The notes below the pieces were generated by a model, which saw nothing but the letters and a program-made list of their open reading frames with translations, was not told the DNA's origin and did no database searches. Position numbers and translations under genes: made by a program. Source: Planctomycetota bacterium (GTDB taxonomy: Bacteria; Planctomycetota; Phycisphaerae; Phycisphaerales; Phycisphaeraceae). Taken from it: a stretch of DNA of 32,164 nt. Below, one piece after another: positions 1-8,321 of the stretch. Each line of letters opens with the position of its first letter. Positions within the stretch are counted from its first letter, which is position 1. The stretch covers positions 1-32,164 of the forward strand of contig JAJXSS010000004.1 of the NCBI GenBank assembly GCA_021784455.1, given 5' to 3'.

Positions 1-2
1 TC

Positions 3-689
3 GATGACTTGGTGGATGTGTTCGGCCGCATGGGCTTCGATGTCGCCACCGGCCCCGAGGTCGAGGACGAGTGGCACAACTTCGTCGCCCTCAACATCCC
101 CCAGGCCCACCCCGCCCGCGACCCGCTCGATAACTTCTACGTCGACATGCCCACGATTTTTGGCGGCCCCCCCGCAAGTGCCGGCACCATGCTGCGCTCC
201 CAGACCTCGACCATCCAGATCCGCGTGATGGGCCGGCAGAAGCCGCCCGTGCGCGTGGTGGCCACCGGGCGGGTCTACCGCCCCGATGAGCACGATGCCA
301 CCCATTTCTCCATGTTCCACCAGATCGAAGGGCTGTACGTGGACCACCACGTCTCCATGGCCGATCTCAAGACCACCCTTTTCCAGTTCGCCCGCGCTTA
401 TTTCGGCCCGGATGCCGAGGTGCGCTTCCGCCCCAGCTACTTCCCCTTCACCGAGCCTTCGGCCGAGTTTGACATCAAGATGCTCCTGAACGGCCAGTGG
501 GTCTGGAAGGAAATCGGCGGCTGCGGCATGGTCAACCCCGCCGTGCTCGAGGCCTGCCATATCGACCCCGAGGAGTGGACGGGCTTTGCCTTCGGCCTGG
601 GCATCGAACGCCTGGCCATGCGCAAGTACCACATCCAGGATATCCGCTGGCTCTTTGAGAACGATGTTCGTTTCCTTCGCCAGTTCTAG
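3..689 (+). CDS. pheS: Phenylalanine-tRNA ligase alpha subunit, C-terminal part (5' truncated by window)
   Basis: This is the catalytic end of the alpha subunit of phenylalanyl-tRNA synthetase, which charges tRNA-Phe in the cytoplasm as an alpha2beta2 complex with PheT. The frame is open to the left window edge, so the true start lies outside; the TTG at 9 is internal. Visible class II features are the [11 protein letters not shown] and PLDNFYVD segments near the start, the HQIEGLYVD stretch of motif 2, the [20 protein letters not shown] segment, and GLGIERLAM (motif 3, ATP binding) near the end. The protein ends normally at FLRQF and TAG. pheT is not downstream, where it is in many bacteria; purC follows after 56 bases instead. 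Identification is very secure. Confidence 0.97.
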   Translation, partial: DDLVDVFGRMGFDVATGPEVEDEWHNFVALNIPQAHPARDPLDNFYVDMPTIFGGPPASAGTMLRSQTSTIQIRVMGRQKPPVRVVATGRVYRPDEHDATHFSMFHQIEGLYVDHHVSMADLKTTLFQFARAYFGPDAEVRFRPSYFPFTEPSAEFDIKMLLNGQWVWKEIGGCGMVNPAVLEACHIDPEEWTGFAFGLGIERLAMRKYHIQDIRWLFENDVRFLRQF

Positions 690-745
690 GCGCCTATTGT
701 CTCAGACTTTTCAACTACACCCACCCCCACCAAGCGAGTTCAACG

Positions 746-1684
746 ATGGCAGCACCGCTCCTTAAGACCGATCTACCCCTGAACAACCGGCGCCAAGGCA
801 AAGTGCGCGACATCTACGACGCGACTTTGACCGATGGCACACCGGTCCTGCTGATCATCGCCTCGGATCGCATCAGCGCGTTTGATGTGGTGATGCCCAA
901 CGGCATTCCCGGCAAAGGCATTGTGCTGACCCAGATCTCCAAGTTCTGGTTCGACATGATCGGCCGCAAACTGGCCGGCCAGCTCACCCACCACTTGCTG
1001 GCCACAGATGCCGCCCAGGTGGCCGGTCTGTCCGCGGCCGACAAGCAGGCCATCGACCGCCGCGTCATGGTCGGCCGCAAGTGCCGGGTCGTCCCCGTCG
1101 AGTGCATCGTGCGCGGCTACCTGGCTGGCTCGGGCTGGGCCGAATACAAGAAGTCCCAGACGGTCTGCGGCATCAAGCTGCCGGCCGGCCTGCAGCAGTG
1201 CGGCAAACTGCCCCAGCCCATCTTTACGCCCTCCACCAAGGCGGCCTCGGGCCACGATGAAAACATCTCCTTCGCGAAAGCCTGCGAACTCGAGGGCACG
1301 GCACTGGTGACCAAGCTGCGCGACCTGTCCCTGGCCATTTACCAGATGGCCCACGACTACGCTGCCGCCCGCGGCATCATCCTGGCCGATACCAAGTTCG
1401 AGTTCGGGCTGCCGGTCGACGGCGGCGCCACTCCCATCCTCATCGACGAGGTCCTGACCCCTGACAGCTCGCGTTTCTGGCCCGCCGACCAGTATCAGCC
1501 CGGCCGGGACCAGCCCAGCTTCGACAAGCAGTTCGTCCGCAACTACCTCGAAACCCTGGTGGCCCGGAAACAATGGAACAAGACCCCCCCGGGCCCGCAG
1601 CTTCCGGCGGAAGTGGTGGAAGGGACGCTCCAGCGCTATCGGGAAGCCTACCGGCTGCTGACGGGGTCAGACTTGAATCTGTGA
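746..1684 (+). CDS. purC: SAICAR synthetase (phosphoribosylaminoimidazole-succinocarboxamide synthase)
   Basis: PurC joins CAIR and aspartate with ATP to give SAICAR in purine synthesis, in the cytoplasm. At 312 residues it is the longer, yeast-like bacterial form. Family motifs are GKVRDIYD near residue 20, SDRISAFDVVMPNGIPGKG near 48-66, the VECIVRGYLAGSGW segment near 120-133, and LIDEVLTPDSSRFW near 230-243. The ATG start at 746 gives the expected N-terminus (LLKTDLPL). The last residues TGSDLNL and the TGA stop lie inside a 26-base palindrome (1663-1688), so the extreme C-terminus appears to have been rewritten by a repeat element. Normal PurC proteins end near LLTG, so the loss should be harmless. 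Confidence 0.97.
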   Translation: MAAPLLKTDLPLNNRRQGKVRDIYDATLTDGTPVLLIIASDRISAFDVVMPNGIPGKGIVLTQISKFWFDMIGRKLAGQLTHHLLATDAAQVAGLSAADKQAIDRRVMVGRKCRVVPVECIVRGYLAGSGWAEYKKSQTVCGIKLPAGLQQCGKLPQPIFTPSTKAASGHDENISFAKACELEGTALVTKLRDLSLAIYQMAHDYAAARGIILADTKFEFGLPVDGGATPILIDEVLTPDSSRFWPADQYQPGRDQPSFDKQFVRNYLETLVARKQWNKTPPGPQLPAEVVEGTLQRYREAYRLLTGSDLNL

Positions 1685-1688
1685 CCCC
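1663..1688. repeat. REP-like palindrome spanning the purC stop codon
   Basis: Perfect 7-base arms GGGGTCA (1663-1669) and TGACCCC (1682-1688) flank a 12-base centre that contains a second small inverted repeat, CAGA/TCTG. The TGA of the right arm is the purC stop codon. The hairpin could also act as a transcription terminator or mRNA 3' stabiliser, but no U-run follows. The shape is that of REP-type extragenic palindromes. Only this copy was found in the window. Confidence 0.6.
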
Positions 1689-1838
1689 AGCGCGGGTTTT
1701 GCCCACTTCACGGCGGTATTTTGCTCAAAAAGACACGTTATTGCACGCATTGGCCGATGCGGAGGGGCCGGCGTGCAGTGCCGCCTACAATGCAAAATTC
1801 GGATGATGTCGGGTCAACCCTTAGAAAAAGGAGTTGCC

Positions 1839-2090
1839 ATGATTGCCGAACGTCAGATGGATGTGGCGGGCCCACCCGAGGGGATCGCCGAACTGGGCAC
1901 CAAGCTCAAGGCCGTCAAAGATGACCTCTGTGATGCCGGAAGGGCTTCTTTGCACAGCGCCAAAATGAGCGCCGGTGCCGCCCGGCAACGGGCGCAGCGC
2001 TACGTCAACGATCACCCGGTGACCAGCCTGCTGGTGGCAGCGGGCGCGGGCCTGATGGTGGGTTCTCTGCTGCGGCGGCGCCACACCTGA
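1839..2090 (+). CDS. DUF883 / ElaB-YqjD-like inner-membrane protein
   Basis: This 83-residue protein has a charged alpha-helical N-terminal part, with GIAELGTKLKAVKDDLCDAG and then a helix rich in Ala, Arg and Gln. It is followed by HPVTS and one C-terminal hydrophobic segment (LLVAAGAGLMVGSLL) ending in RRR. That order matches the DUF883 family (E. coli ElaB/YqjD), small membrane-anchored proteins some of which bind ribosomes in stationary phase. The ATG at 1839 is chosen over the upstream in-frame ATG at 1773 because AAAAAGGAG (1825-1833) lies just before it. The next gene is a YqjE-like protein, repeating the yqjD-yqjE pairing. The function is inferred from family only. Confidence 0.8.
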   Translation: MIAERQMDVAGPPEGIAELGTKLKAVKDDLCDAGRASLHSAKMSAGAARQRAQRYVNDHPVTSLLVAAGAGLMVGSLLRRRHT

Positions 2091-2098
2091 CGCATCCC

Positions 2099-2392
2099 GT
2101 GAACGCATTTCAAGAGATCCTGGCGGTTGTCGTGCGCCTGCTCCGCAACGAGTTCCGGGCGGCGGCGCACGAAGCCGAGCATGTCGCGGCCCGCATTACG
2201 CGGGAAACTGTGCTGACCGTGATAGCCGCGCTGGCCGCCTGCGCCGGAGCGGGGCTGCTGCTGGCGGCCCTGTGCCTGTTCCTGCTGGCGCTGATGCCCA
2301 CTCCCGACGCCTTGGCCCTGACCGGCGCCCTACTGCTGTTGCTGGCTTTGCTCGCCTGGCTGGCGGCCCGGGCGTTTCCCCCCTCCCGGTAG
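2099..2392 (+). CDS. DUF1469 / holin-X superfamily (YqjE-like) membrane protein
   Basis: The protein has 97 residues. An amphipathic, charged N-terminal helix (residues 1-37) is followed by two hydrophobic segments, about 38-66 and 72-91, separated by a short PTPD turn. This is the layout of DUF1469/YqjE proteins, also called holin superfamily III-like. The start is a GTG at 2099, eight bases after the preceding DUF883 gene, so the two genes are probably co-transcribed and translationally linked. No good Shine-Dalgarno site is visible. The precise role is unknown; in enterobacteria the homologues belong to a stress-induced envelope operon. Confidence 0.7.
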   Translation: MNAFQEILAVVVRLLRNEFRAAAHEAEHVAARITRETVLTVIAALAACAGAGLLLAALCLFLLALMPTPDALALTGALLLLLALLAWLAARAFPPSR

Positions 2393-2500
2393 CCGCTGGC
2401 GGTCTGTTCGCCTGCGGCCACGGTGCCTGGGGACCAGGCGCGACGGGGAGCCGGCCAGTTCCTTCAACGGGCCCAATCCCGCAGCCCACCACTATCGCTA

Positions 2501-2530
2501 CTGATGCACCATCAGCAGTTCAGTTAAAAT
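2501..2530 (+). promoter_or_regulatory. Candidate promoter and operator of the CDF transporter gene
   Basis: A perfect inverted repeat CTGATG-CAC-CATCAG covers 2501-2515. A -10-like TAAAAT lies at 2525-2530. The start codon of the transporter is at 2537, only six bases after the -10 element, so transcription would begin at or beside the ATG and give a leaderless message. No good -35 hexamer is visible at the usual distance; the palindrome sits where it would be, as an operator would. This is inference from position and symmetry. Confidence 0.35.
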
Positions 2531-2536
2531 GAGGGC

Positions 2537-3493
2537 ATGGCTGAGTCTACCGCCAGTCCGCACTTCCGTGAGATCCACCGCGTTGCTCAGGTTGCCCTGG
2601 TGATGGGCATCGTGGTGATGCTGCTGAAATTGGGTGTGTTCTTCCTCACCCATTCGGTGGCGGTGCTGTCCGATGCCCTGGAATCCATCATCAACATCCT
2701 CGCGGCCGGAGTCATGCTCTATTCGGTGTGGCTGTCCAGCCGCCCGGCCGACAGCGACCACCCCTACGGCCACGGCAAGGTCGAGTTCATGACCCTGGGT
2801 TTCGAAGGTCTGATGATCCTCTTGGCCGGAGGCACCATCGCCTACGAAGCCATTCAGCGGCTGTTCAGCCCCGAGCCCATTGAAGCCGGCCTGGGCGTGT
2901 GGCTGCTGCTGGCCGTCAACGCCATCAACGCTGCCCTGGCCACCTTCATCTACCGCCGCGGCCGGCGTTACGGCAGCCCCGTGCTCATCGCCGACGCCAA
3001 GCATCTGTTCACGGATGTCGCTTCCACTGTGGGCGTGACCATCGGGTTGGGGCTGGTGTGGCTGTTCCGGATCGACCACCTGGATCCCTTGATGGCCCTG
3101 ATGCTGGCCGGCCTCATCCTCTTCACCGCCTGGGGGCTCTTGAAGCAGGCGGCCGACGGCTTGATGGACCGCAACGATGTCCCGGATCAGTCGGCCATTG
3201 CCCAGATCCTCGACGAGGAGGTCGCCGACGGTGCCATCAAGAGCTATCACAAGATCAAGCACCGCCACGCCGGACCGTTCATGTGGATCGAGTTCCATAT
3301 TCAGGTGGACCGCAACCTCAACATCACCCAGGCCCACGACTTGGGCAGCCGGATCGAGCATCGCCTGGAGGCCCGCTTCGGCCACGCCAAGGCCACCGCC
3401 CACGTGGAACCGGCCCTCGACTCCGAGCCGCCGGTCTCGTTCCCGGCCGCCGCGCCGGCATCCCCATCCGCCCCCCGCCCCCCGGCGGGGTGA
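2537..3493 (+). CDS. Cation diffusion facilitator (CDF) family metal transporter
   Basis: CDF proteins export Zn, Fe, Mn or Co across the inner membrane in exchange for protons. The 318-residue protein has about six transmembrane segments in the first 210 residues and a cytoplasmic C-terminal domain of about 80 residues. In TM2 the sequence is SDALESIIN, with D46, E49 and N53; the HxxxD motif of TM5 is intact (ADAKHLFTD, H155 and D160). HPYGHGK in the TM2-TM3 loop and DP (about residue 180) are typical. The E...N form of the TM2 site differs from the classical Zn-type [HD]xxxD, so the metal cannot be assigned. The ATG at 2537 has GAGGG directly before it, too close for normal ribosome binding. 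The tail is Pro/Ala-rich. Confidence 0.92.
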   Translation: MAESTASPHFREIHRVAQVALVMGIVVMLLKLGVFFLTHSVAVLSDALESIINILAAGVMLYSVWLSSRPADSDHPYGHGKVEFMTLGFEGLMILLAGGTIAYEAIQRLFSPEPIEAGLGVWLLLAVNAINAALATFIYRRGRRYGSPVLIADAKHLFTDVASTVGVTIGLGLVWLFRIDHLDPLMALMLAGLILFTAWGLLKQAADGLMDRNDVPDQSAIAQILDEEVADGAIKSYHKIKHRHAGPFMWIEFHIQVDRNLNITQAHDLGSRIEHRLEARFGHAKATAHVEPALDSEPPVSFPAAAPASPSAPRPPAG

Positions 3494-3515
3494 GTGGTGC
3501 GGGGGAGTTTCGCGC

Positions 3516-3544
3516 GGTATCACTCCCGCTTGAAGAGTGATACC
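3516..3544. terminator. Perfect 10-bp inverted repeat after the CDF gene
   Basis: GGTATCACTC (3516-3525) and GAGTGATACC (3535-3544) are exact inverted complements with a nine-base loop. It lies 22 bases after the CDF stop codon and 216 bases before the next gene. No T-run follows, so it is not a classical intrinsic terminator. It may be a Rho-assisted or 3'-protecting hairpin, or an operator. Confidence 0.45.
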
Positions 3545-3760
3545 AAGAACCGTACCCCGGTTTCGGCCCCACGCTGGTGGCCACGGCATGATCATCAGCC
3601 CCATGCGTGAAATCCCGGCATACTTTCCTGACCTGCCCAACCCGGATCGCGAGCGTTCCCAATACGCCCACCCCCGCCTCGATCTGGAAGAGCGGCTCGC
3701 CTGGTCCGGTGGCGCGGCCAGGCCGCGAAGCGTTTGCGGTGCGAGGCTGGAGTGCCTTTG

Positions 3761-4708
3761 ATGATTCTGCAATCTGAACGCCTGGCTGTAGACATCGCCG
3801 ATCCGGGAACGGTCTACCGCGGGCCCCGCTTTGACTGGACGGGTTTTGTCACCCAGGTCACGTTGGATGGGGCGCATACGTTCTGCACAACCGAAGCCGC
3901 TGGCCGGGCCGGGAGCGCCACCTGGCCAGGGGCGGGCCTGTGCAACGAATTCGGCATTTTCCAGCCCATCGGTTATGACGAGGTGCCGGTTGGAGGCCAG
4001 TTTCCCAAACCCGGGGTGGGCTTGTTAACCCGCCTGGATGGCCGGGGCTATCGCTTCATGGCGCCGTATCCCATCGAGCCGGCCACCATCCACGTCGAAG
4101 CTCTGGGCCCGCAATGCGTGCGCTACCACATCAAGCCCGCGGACTGCCATGGCTACAGCTTCGACTATCAGAAGACGCTGATGTTGCACGGACAAACCCT
4201 CGCGATCCAGTATCAACTCGAGAACCTGGGCGCCAAGCGGATCCTGACCCAGGAATACAACCACAATTTCATCGCCCTGGATGGTGCAGCCCTGGGCACG
4301 GATTACTTCCTGGACCTGAACTTCATCCCGCAGTTTGATCGGGAGGTCCATCCCCTTCAGACCCGGGGCTCCCGCATTCTGTGGCAGGAGCGCCCCGCGG
4401 CCGATTTCTACAGTCCAATCGGGGGCTTCGACGCCGCGACCCCGGTTGGCTGGTCCCTGCACCATGTCCGCCGTGGTCTGCGGCTCGATTGCCGGACCGA
4501 TTTTCGAGCTTCGGGTGTGGCCATCTGGGGAACGGCACACGTCATCAGTCCCGAGATTTTCTACCCGGTGGACCTGCTTCCGGGGGCCACCTGCCGCTGG
4601 CAGCGGAGTTACACCTTCCGATTGACCAGTGACCCGGACCAATCTGTGGCACCCCCGGCCCACCCCGGCGTGGTTGGGATCCCGGACGCTGGAAAGGACC
4701 GGGGCTGA
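3761..4708 (+). CDS. Aldose 1-epimerase (galactose mutarotase)-like protein
   Basis: The 315-residue protein resembles the galactose mutarotase superfamily, which interconverts alpha and beta anomers of sugars. The beta-sandwich pattern, the EYNHNFIALDG segment (about residues 165-175, with the His and Asn of the active-site region) and the FYPVDLLPGATCRW end support this. It is a divergent member, so the sugar is unknown. No signal peptide is seen, so it should be cytoplasmic. The start at 3761 is chosen because GGAG (3749-3752) lies eight bases before it; the frame extends upstream to 3734 without support. It is convergent with the PEP-CTERM gene, with a 25-base gap, and opens the carbohydrate region of the window. 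Confidence 0.7.
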   Translation: MILQSERLAVDIADPGTVYRGPRFDWTGFVTQVTLDGAHTFCTTEAAGRAGSATWPGAGLCNEFGIFQPIGYDEVPVGGQFPKPGVGLLTRLDGRGYRFMAPYPIEPATIHVEALGPQCVRYHIKPADCHGYSFDYQKTLMLHGQTLAIQYQLENLGAKRILTQEYNHNFIALDGAALGTDYFLDLNFIPQFDREVHPLQTRGSRILWQERPAADFYSPIGGFDAATPVGWSLHHVRRGLRLDCRTDFRASGVAIWGTAHVISPEIFYPVDLLPGATCRWQRSYTFRLTSDPDQSVAPPAHPGVVGIPDAGKDRG

Positions 4709-4733
4709 TCGGTGGCGCGGGCCGGCCGGCACG

Positions 4734-5579
4734 TTACCGCCGGCGCCGGCAGAGCAGCAGTATCAGGCCGCCCAGGGCCATCTGGCTCAGCGCGGCAGGC
4801 TCGGGGATGGCATCCACGGTCAAGGTGAAACTGTCCACATAACCCGGAGCCGGCGGGTTGGTCGTTTCCTCGACATAGCTGCCGAAACTAATGGTCGTGA
4901 TGTTCGGGTTCTGGGAATCGAAGGCGGTCGTCGCGCGTACCACCTGGCCATCGATATACCACGTGGCCGTCCAGCGTGCGGGATGGGTGTCCAGCACGAT
5001 GGCAATGGTGTGCAGGCCGGTGGCGGTGCCGATGACCTGCTGGTTGGTCAGGCAGCCCGGACTGGTCGGCCCGCTGTAGCAGGAAAGGTTTTCATATGCG
5101 CTGGTAGAGCCGCGCATCAGCATCCAGGCCGACGGGTTGACCGCGTAGTGGTACCCCTGCGAATTGGTCCCGCCATTAGCGGTGGAGTACCCCAGGCCGA
5201 TAAAGTCCAGACTGGGGGCGGTGCAGTCTTCGCCGACCGACAAGGTATAGACATGGCCGGCCTGGGGTAGAAACGGCAGCGAGGCGCCCCCGTTGGTCGT
5301 CGTCAGCGTGCAGTGCGTGCCATCGGTGGTATAGCCGGTGCCGGGCGTCGTCCAGGTGGCGCCCCGGGTGCCACCGTAGGCTCCCAGCGTCACATCCGGA
5401 GCCGAACCCTCCAGGATCCCGCTGCGGCTGAAGGCATCGTGGTAGATGATCGTGTCGGCCGGCGCGGCCCCTGCCCGCCCCAGCGTCCAGGCCCCGGCCA
5501 GAGTCAGCAGAGTGATCCACCTGCGCGGGGCGGATCGCGCCTTCGAAGAGCGACGGCTACCGGTCATCGCCTGCCACAT
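4734..5579 (-). CDS. PEP-CTERM secreted protein, probable lectin/LamG-like fold
   Basis: This 281-residue exported protein has a long charged N-region, a hydrophobic signal core (WITLLTLAGAWTLG) and an Ala-rich cleavage region (AGAAPADT, near residue 40). The mature part is Gly/Thr/Ser-rich with alternating beta-strand character and a TWYIDGQVV hairpin typical of concanavalin A-like/LamG domains. The C-terminus carries a PEP-CTERM sorting signal: IPEPAALSQ, a hydrophobic helix and CRRRR. Such proteins are processed by exosortase and attached to the surface or EPS. The ATG at 5579 is preceded by AGGAGG at good spacing. The ligand is unknown; position beside glycosidases suggests glycan binding. 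Confidence 0.85.
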   Translation of the reverse strand: MWQAMTGSRRSSKARSAPRRWITLLTLAGAWTLGRAGAAPADTIIYHDAFSRSGILEGSAPDVTLGAYGGTRGATWTTPGTGYTTDGTHCTLTTTNGGASLPFLPQAGHVYTLSVGEDCTAPSLDFIGLGYSTANGGTNSQGYHYAVNPSAWMLMRGSTSAYENLSCYSGPTSPGCLTNQQVIGTATGLHTIAIVLDTHPARWTATWYIDGQVVRATTAFDSQNPNITTISFGSYVEETTNPPAPGYVDSFTLTVDAIPEPAALSQMALGGLILLLCRRRR

Positions 5580-5659
5580 GCGAATCCTCCTGTCATCCGT
5601 CCCCGATGCGCACCGGAAGGTGCCACCGACGTGGCGGTCCTCGCATGTGGAATGGTCAC

Positions 5660-5665
5660 ATCATA
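5660..5665 (-). promoter_or_regulatory. Possible -10 element for the PEP-CTERM gene
   Basis: On the minus strand TATGAT matches five of six consensus -10 bases, about 80 bases upstream of the ATG at 5579. No clear -35 is visible. The leader it would produce holds a small hairpin (GCCAC-CGAC-GTGGC). Weak evidence. Confidence 0.25.
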
Positions 5666-5693
5666 CCGCAGAAGGGCCTAGGGCGGTGGGCCG

Positions 5694-8309
5694 CTACGGA
5701 GCATTCAGGGGTCCGGGTTTGCCCCACCAGCAGGTCCAGGTTTCAGCGGGCGGGCGGGGGTCAGCGGGGGTCAGCGGCACAGGACCGGTGAAGGACCAGG
5801 GTTGCTGACCATCGTCTAGCGGGGCATCCACCGAAGGGGATACGGGCAGGTTGCGCTGCAGGGCCAGCAGCACCGGCCGGTGGGCATCGAGCGTCAGTTC
5901 AAGGTGTCCCTGTGCGTCCAGAAGCGGCCTGGCCGCCTGCTCGGGGGCCAGGGGATCGATGATGGCGATGCTGGCGGGCGTTTGCGCAGGCCAGGGATTG
6001 CGCAGTTTGACTTGCCGGGGCTGCTCGCTGTAAAGGACCACCCATTGGGTCTGGCCGGCGGCACGCTGGGCCGACACCAGCACCCCGGGCCGGGCGCGCA
6101 GGTGCACGAAGCCGGCATCCGCCCATGAGGCCGGCAGCGCGGGGAACACCTGAATAACGCCGGAATGGCTCTGCAGAAGCATTTCGTTGAGGCCGTTGGC
6201 CAGACCGCAGAGCTGGTTCTGCATCCACTGCATCCCGGCGCGAGCTTCCGGGGGGCGGGACTGTTCGCAGAGGAAGCCATTGGTTTTGAGGGTGCTGAGC
6301 ACCCAACCGTTGAGCAGGGCGTCCAGGGCACCATCCCCATCGCCCATCCAGGCGCGGGCGGCGGCGATCCAGCCCATGGACAGGTCATCGTTCCAGCGCA
6401 GGCGGCCGGGATCGGGCTGGCCGATGGTCACCCGTGAGGAGCAGCGCCACAGGTTGGCCAGGGTGCGCTGGGCGATGGTCTGGAGGTCCGTGGGGCCGAG
6501 TTGGGTGACCAGGCCGGTTGGGTAGATGGGCGCGATCTGATAGGGGTGTGAGACGGGCACATCCAGCGGCACATCCTTGGCCGGGGCGAACTCGCCGTTG
6601 GCCACGGGGACGGGATTCAGACGGGCCAGCAGGTCGCGGTAGCGGGCGGCATCGGCGCTGGCCCCCACGGCGTCGGCGGCCAGGGCGGCATCGCGGAAGT
6701 GGCCGTGCACAGCCGCCAGATCCATGCCGGCATCGCGCACGAGGCGCTGGGCGGGCACCACGTTGAACATGGTGTCTTCGCACAGCTTGGTCAGCGGCAG
6801 GGACAGCCGGCCGGTGGCGGGATCGGGCTCGAGATAGGCCGCATAAAACTCGGCCACAGCGCGGATGAGCGGCCAGCCGCAGCGGGACAGGGTGTCGCGA
6901 TCCCCCGTGAACTCATAATGCCACCAGGCAAGCTGGGCCAGCCAGGCCGAGACGAAGAGTTCGTAGCGCCAGTAACCCACCCCCCAGTGATCGATGCCGC
7001 GGCCGATGCTGGCAAAGGGCACCTTGACCCCCGGAAGGCCCCACACGCGGCGCGTTTCCATCTCCATCTCGGGCAGCACGGCCCAGAAGTGGCGCAGAAA
7101 CGGCATCATCAAATCGCAGTGGTTGGCCGCCGCCAGCGGCCAGTAGCACATCTGGGAGTTGATGTTGTTGTGATAGTCCCCACCGTAAGGCTGCTCGAGT
7201 CGCAGGTTCCAGGCGGACATCAGGGGCGCCGGATAGGCGCCGCGGCTGGAAGAGGCCATGGTGTAGATGGCGTAGCACCACAGGGCCTCGAGGATGCGCT
7301 GGGGCAGTTGGATGACCGAGCGGCTCCAGCGCTCGTGCCAGAAGTTGCGGTGATCGGTGTGCAGGCGGTCGAAGTTGCGCTGCCAGGCGGTTTCCAGCAG
7401 CAGGGCGGCGCGGCGGCGCAGGAAGGCCCCTTCGCGGGCCGTGACGAGGGTGAACAGCAGTTCGGTGACGGGCCCCTCACAGTGCAGCTTCGCATGGGGC
7501 GATTGTTCCCCCGCGCCTTCGAGCGAGCCGCCGCGGACCTCGAGCATCAGCAGCGTGCGGTGGCCATCGGCGTAGTCGATCTGCAGTGTCGCCCGCTGCG
7601 GGGCCCAGTCATAGCCCAGCCGGCGATACTCCTCGCGGCGGATCATCTGGAGGTAGGGGGAATCAGCGGCGGCGGCATTTTCGGGGGCACCATTTCCGGG
7701 GGCGGCCGCTTCGGGGCTGAGTTGAAGGTTCAGGGTGCGGCCTTGCAAGCCGCTGAAGCGCAGGGCCAGCACGTTGCCATCGGCGTAGACGAAGCTCTCC
7801 ACCCGGCCGCCCTGGGCCAGCTCGAGGGTGTGCGTGGCGTGATAGAGGTCCAGCACCTGGCGGCGCACGGCCAGGTCATCGGGCTGGGCGCTGCTGAACC
7901 ACAGTCCCCCGGCGGGGAGGAAGGTGGGGAAGTAGGTGCGGAAGTCCCATTCCTCCTCATTGATCTGATCGGTCAGGAGGTGATTGCCTTCTTCGGCGAA
8001 GATGCGGCGCAGGGTCTGATGCGTGGTCCGGGGGATAACCGGATGGCGCAGGTCGCGGACATCGGATTTGGTCAGGCCCCAGCAGAGCATGCCGGTGGGC
8101 TGGTAGGTCATGGCGGCCAGATCGCCGTTGCCCAGGGGCAGGCCCTCCTGCCAGAGGCGGGCCGGGCCGTGATAGATGAGGCGGTTGCGGCCGACGCGGC
8201 GCTGCACATCCACGGCCAAGGGCACCCCCGGATAGCGGCAGTGGCCATCCCAGAAGCCTTGGGAGCCTTGCGGAGCGTGCTGCCAGTGCGTCAAGACGGA
8301 TCGCGGCAT
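5694..8309 (-). CDS. GH95-family glycoside hydrolase (alpha-L-fucosidase or alpha-L-galactosidase type)
   Basis: GH95 enzymes remove terminal alpha-1,2-linked L-fucose or alpha-L-galactose by inversion. From the ATG at 8309 the protein has 871 residues. The N-terminal beta domain has WQEGLPLGNGDLAAM (about 53-67). The (alpha/alpha)6 part has GGDYHNNINSQMCYWPL (about 377-393), in which the NIN asparagines match the catalytic asparagines of the family. Then come the RWNDDLSMGW region (about 638-647) and the C-terminal QSHSGVIQVFPALPASW segment. No signal peptide is present, suggesting a cytoplasmic enzyme. A TTG at 8321 directly abuts the upstream stop codon and is an alternative start; neither start has a strong ribosome site, so translation is probably coupled to the preceding GH36 gene. 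Substrate within GH95 is not decided. Confidence 0.9.
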   Translation of the reverse strand: MPRSVLTHWQHAPQGSQGFWDGHCRYPGVPLAVDVQRRVGRNRLIYHGPARLWQEGLPLGNGDLAAMTYQPTGMLCWGLTKSDVRDLRHPVIPRTTHQTLRRIFAEEGNHLLTDQINEEEWDFRTYFPTFLPAGGLWFSSAQPDDLAVRRQVLDLYHATHTLELAQGGRVESFVYADGNVLALRFSGLQGRTLNLQLSPEAAAPGNGAPENAAAADSPYLQMIRREEYRRLGYDWAPQRATLQIDYADGHRTLLMLEVRGGSLEGAGEQSPHAKLHCEGPVTELLFTLVTAREGAFLRRRAALLLETAWQRNFDRLHTDHRNFWHERWSRSVIQLPQRILEALWCYAIYTMASSSRGAYPAPLMSAWNLRLEQPYGGDYHNNINSQMCYWPLAAANHCDLMMPFLRHFWAVLPEMEMETRRVWGLPGVKVPFASIGRGIDHWGVGYWRYELFVSAWLAQLAWWHYEFTGDRDTLSRCGWPLIRAVAEFYAAYLEPDPATGRLSLPLTKLCEDTMFNVVPAQRLVRDAGMDLAAVHGHFRDAALAADAVGASADAARYRDLLARLNPVPVANGEFAPAKDVPLDVPVSHPYQIAPIYPTGLVTQLGPTDLQTIAQRTLANLWRCSSRVTIGQPDPGRLRWNDDLSMGWIAAARAWMGDGDGALDALLNGWVLSTLKTNGFLCEQSRPPEARAGMQWMQNQLCGLANGLNEMLLQSHSGVIQVFPALPASWADAGFVHLRARPGVLVSAQRAAGQTQWVVLYSEQPRQVKLRNPWPAQTPASIAIIDPLAPEQAARPLLDAQGHLELTLDAHRPVLLALQRNLPVSPSVDAPLDDGQQPWSFTGPVPLTPADPRPPAETWTCWWGKPGPLNAP

Positions 8310-8321
8310 GGTCGTGCCCAA

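Noticed and set aside
3537-3761. 74-residue plus-strand frame between the CDF and mutarotase-like genes
   Set aside because: It starts inside an inverted repeat, lacks a ribosome site and any recognisable domain, and overlaps the ribosome site of the next gene.
2498-3877. 459-residue minus-strand open frame
   Set aside because: Antisense to the CDF transporter, whose transmembrane pattern and metal motif are clear.
5756-5775. GGGGGTCAGC repeated twice as a possible copy of the purC palindrome
   Set aside because: It is a 10-base direct duplication inside the GH95 C-terminus without the inverted arm.
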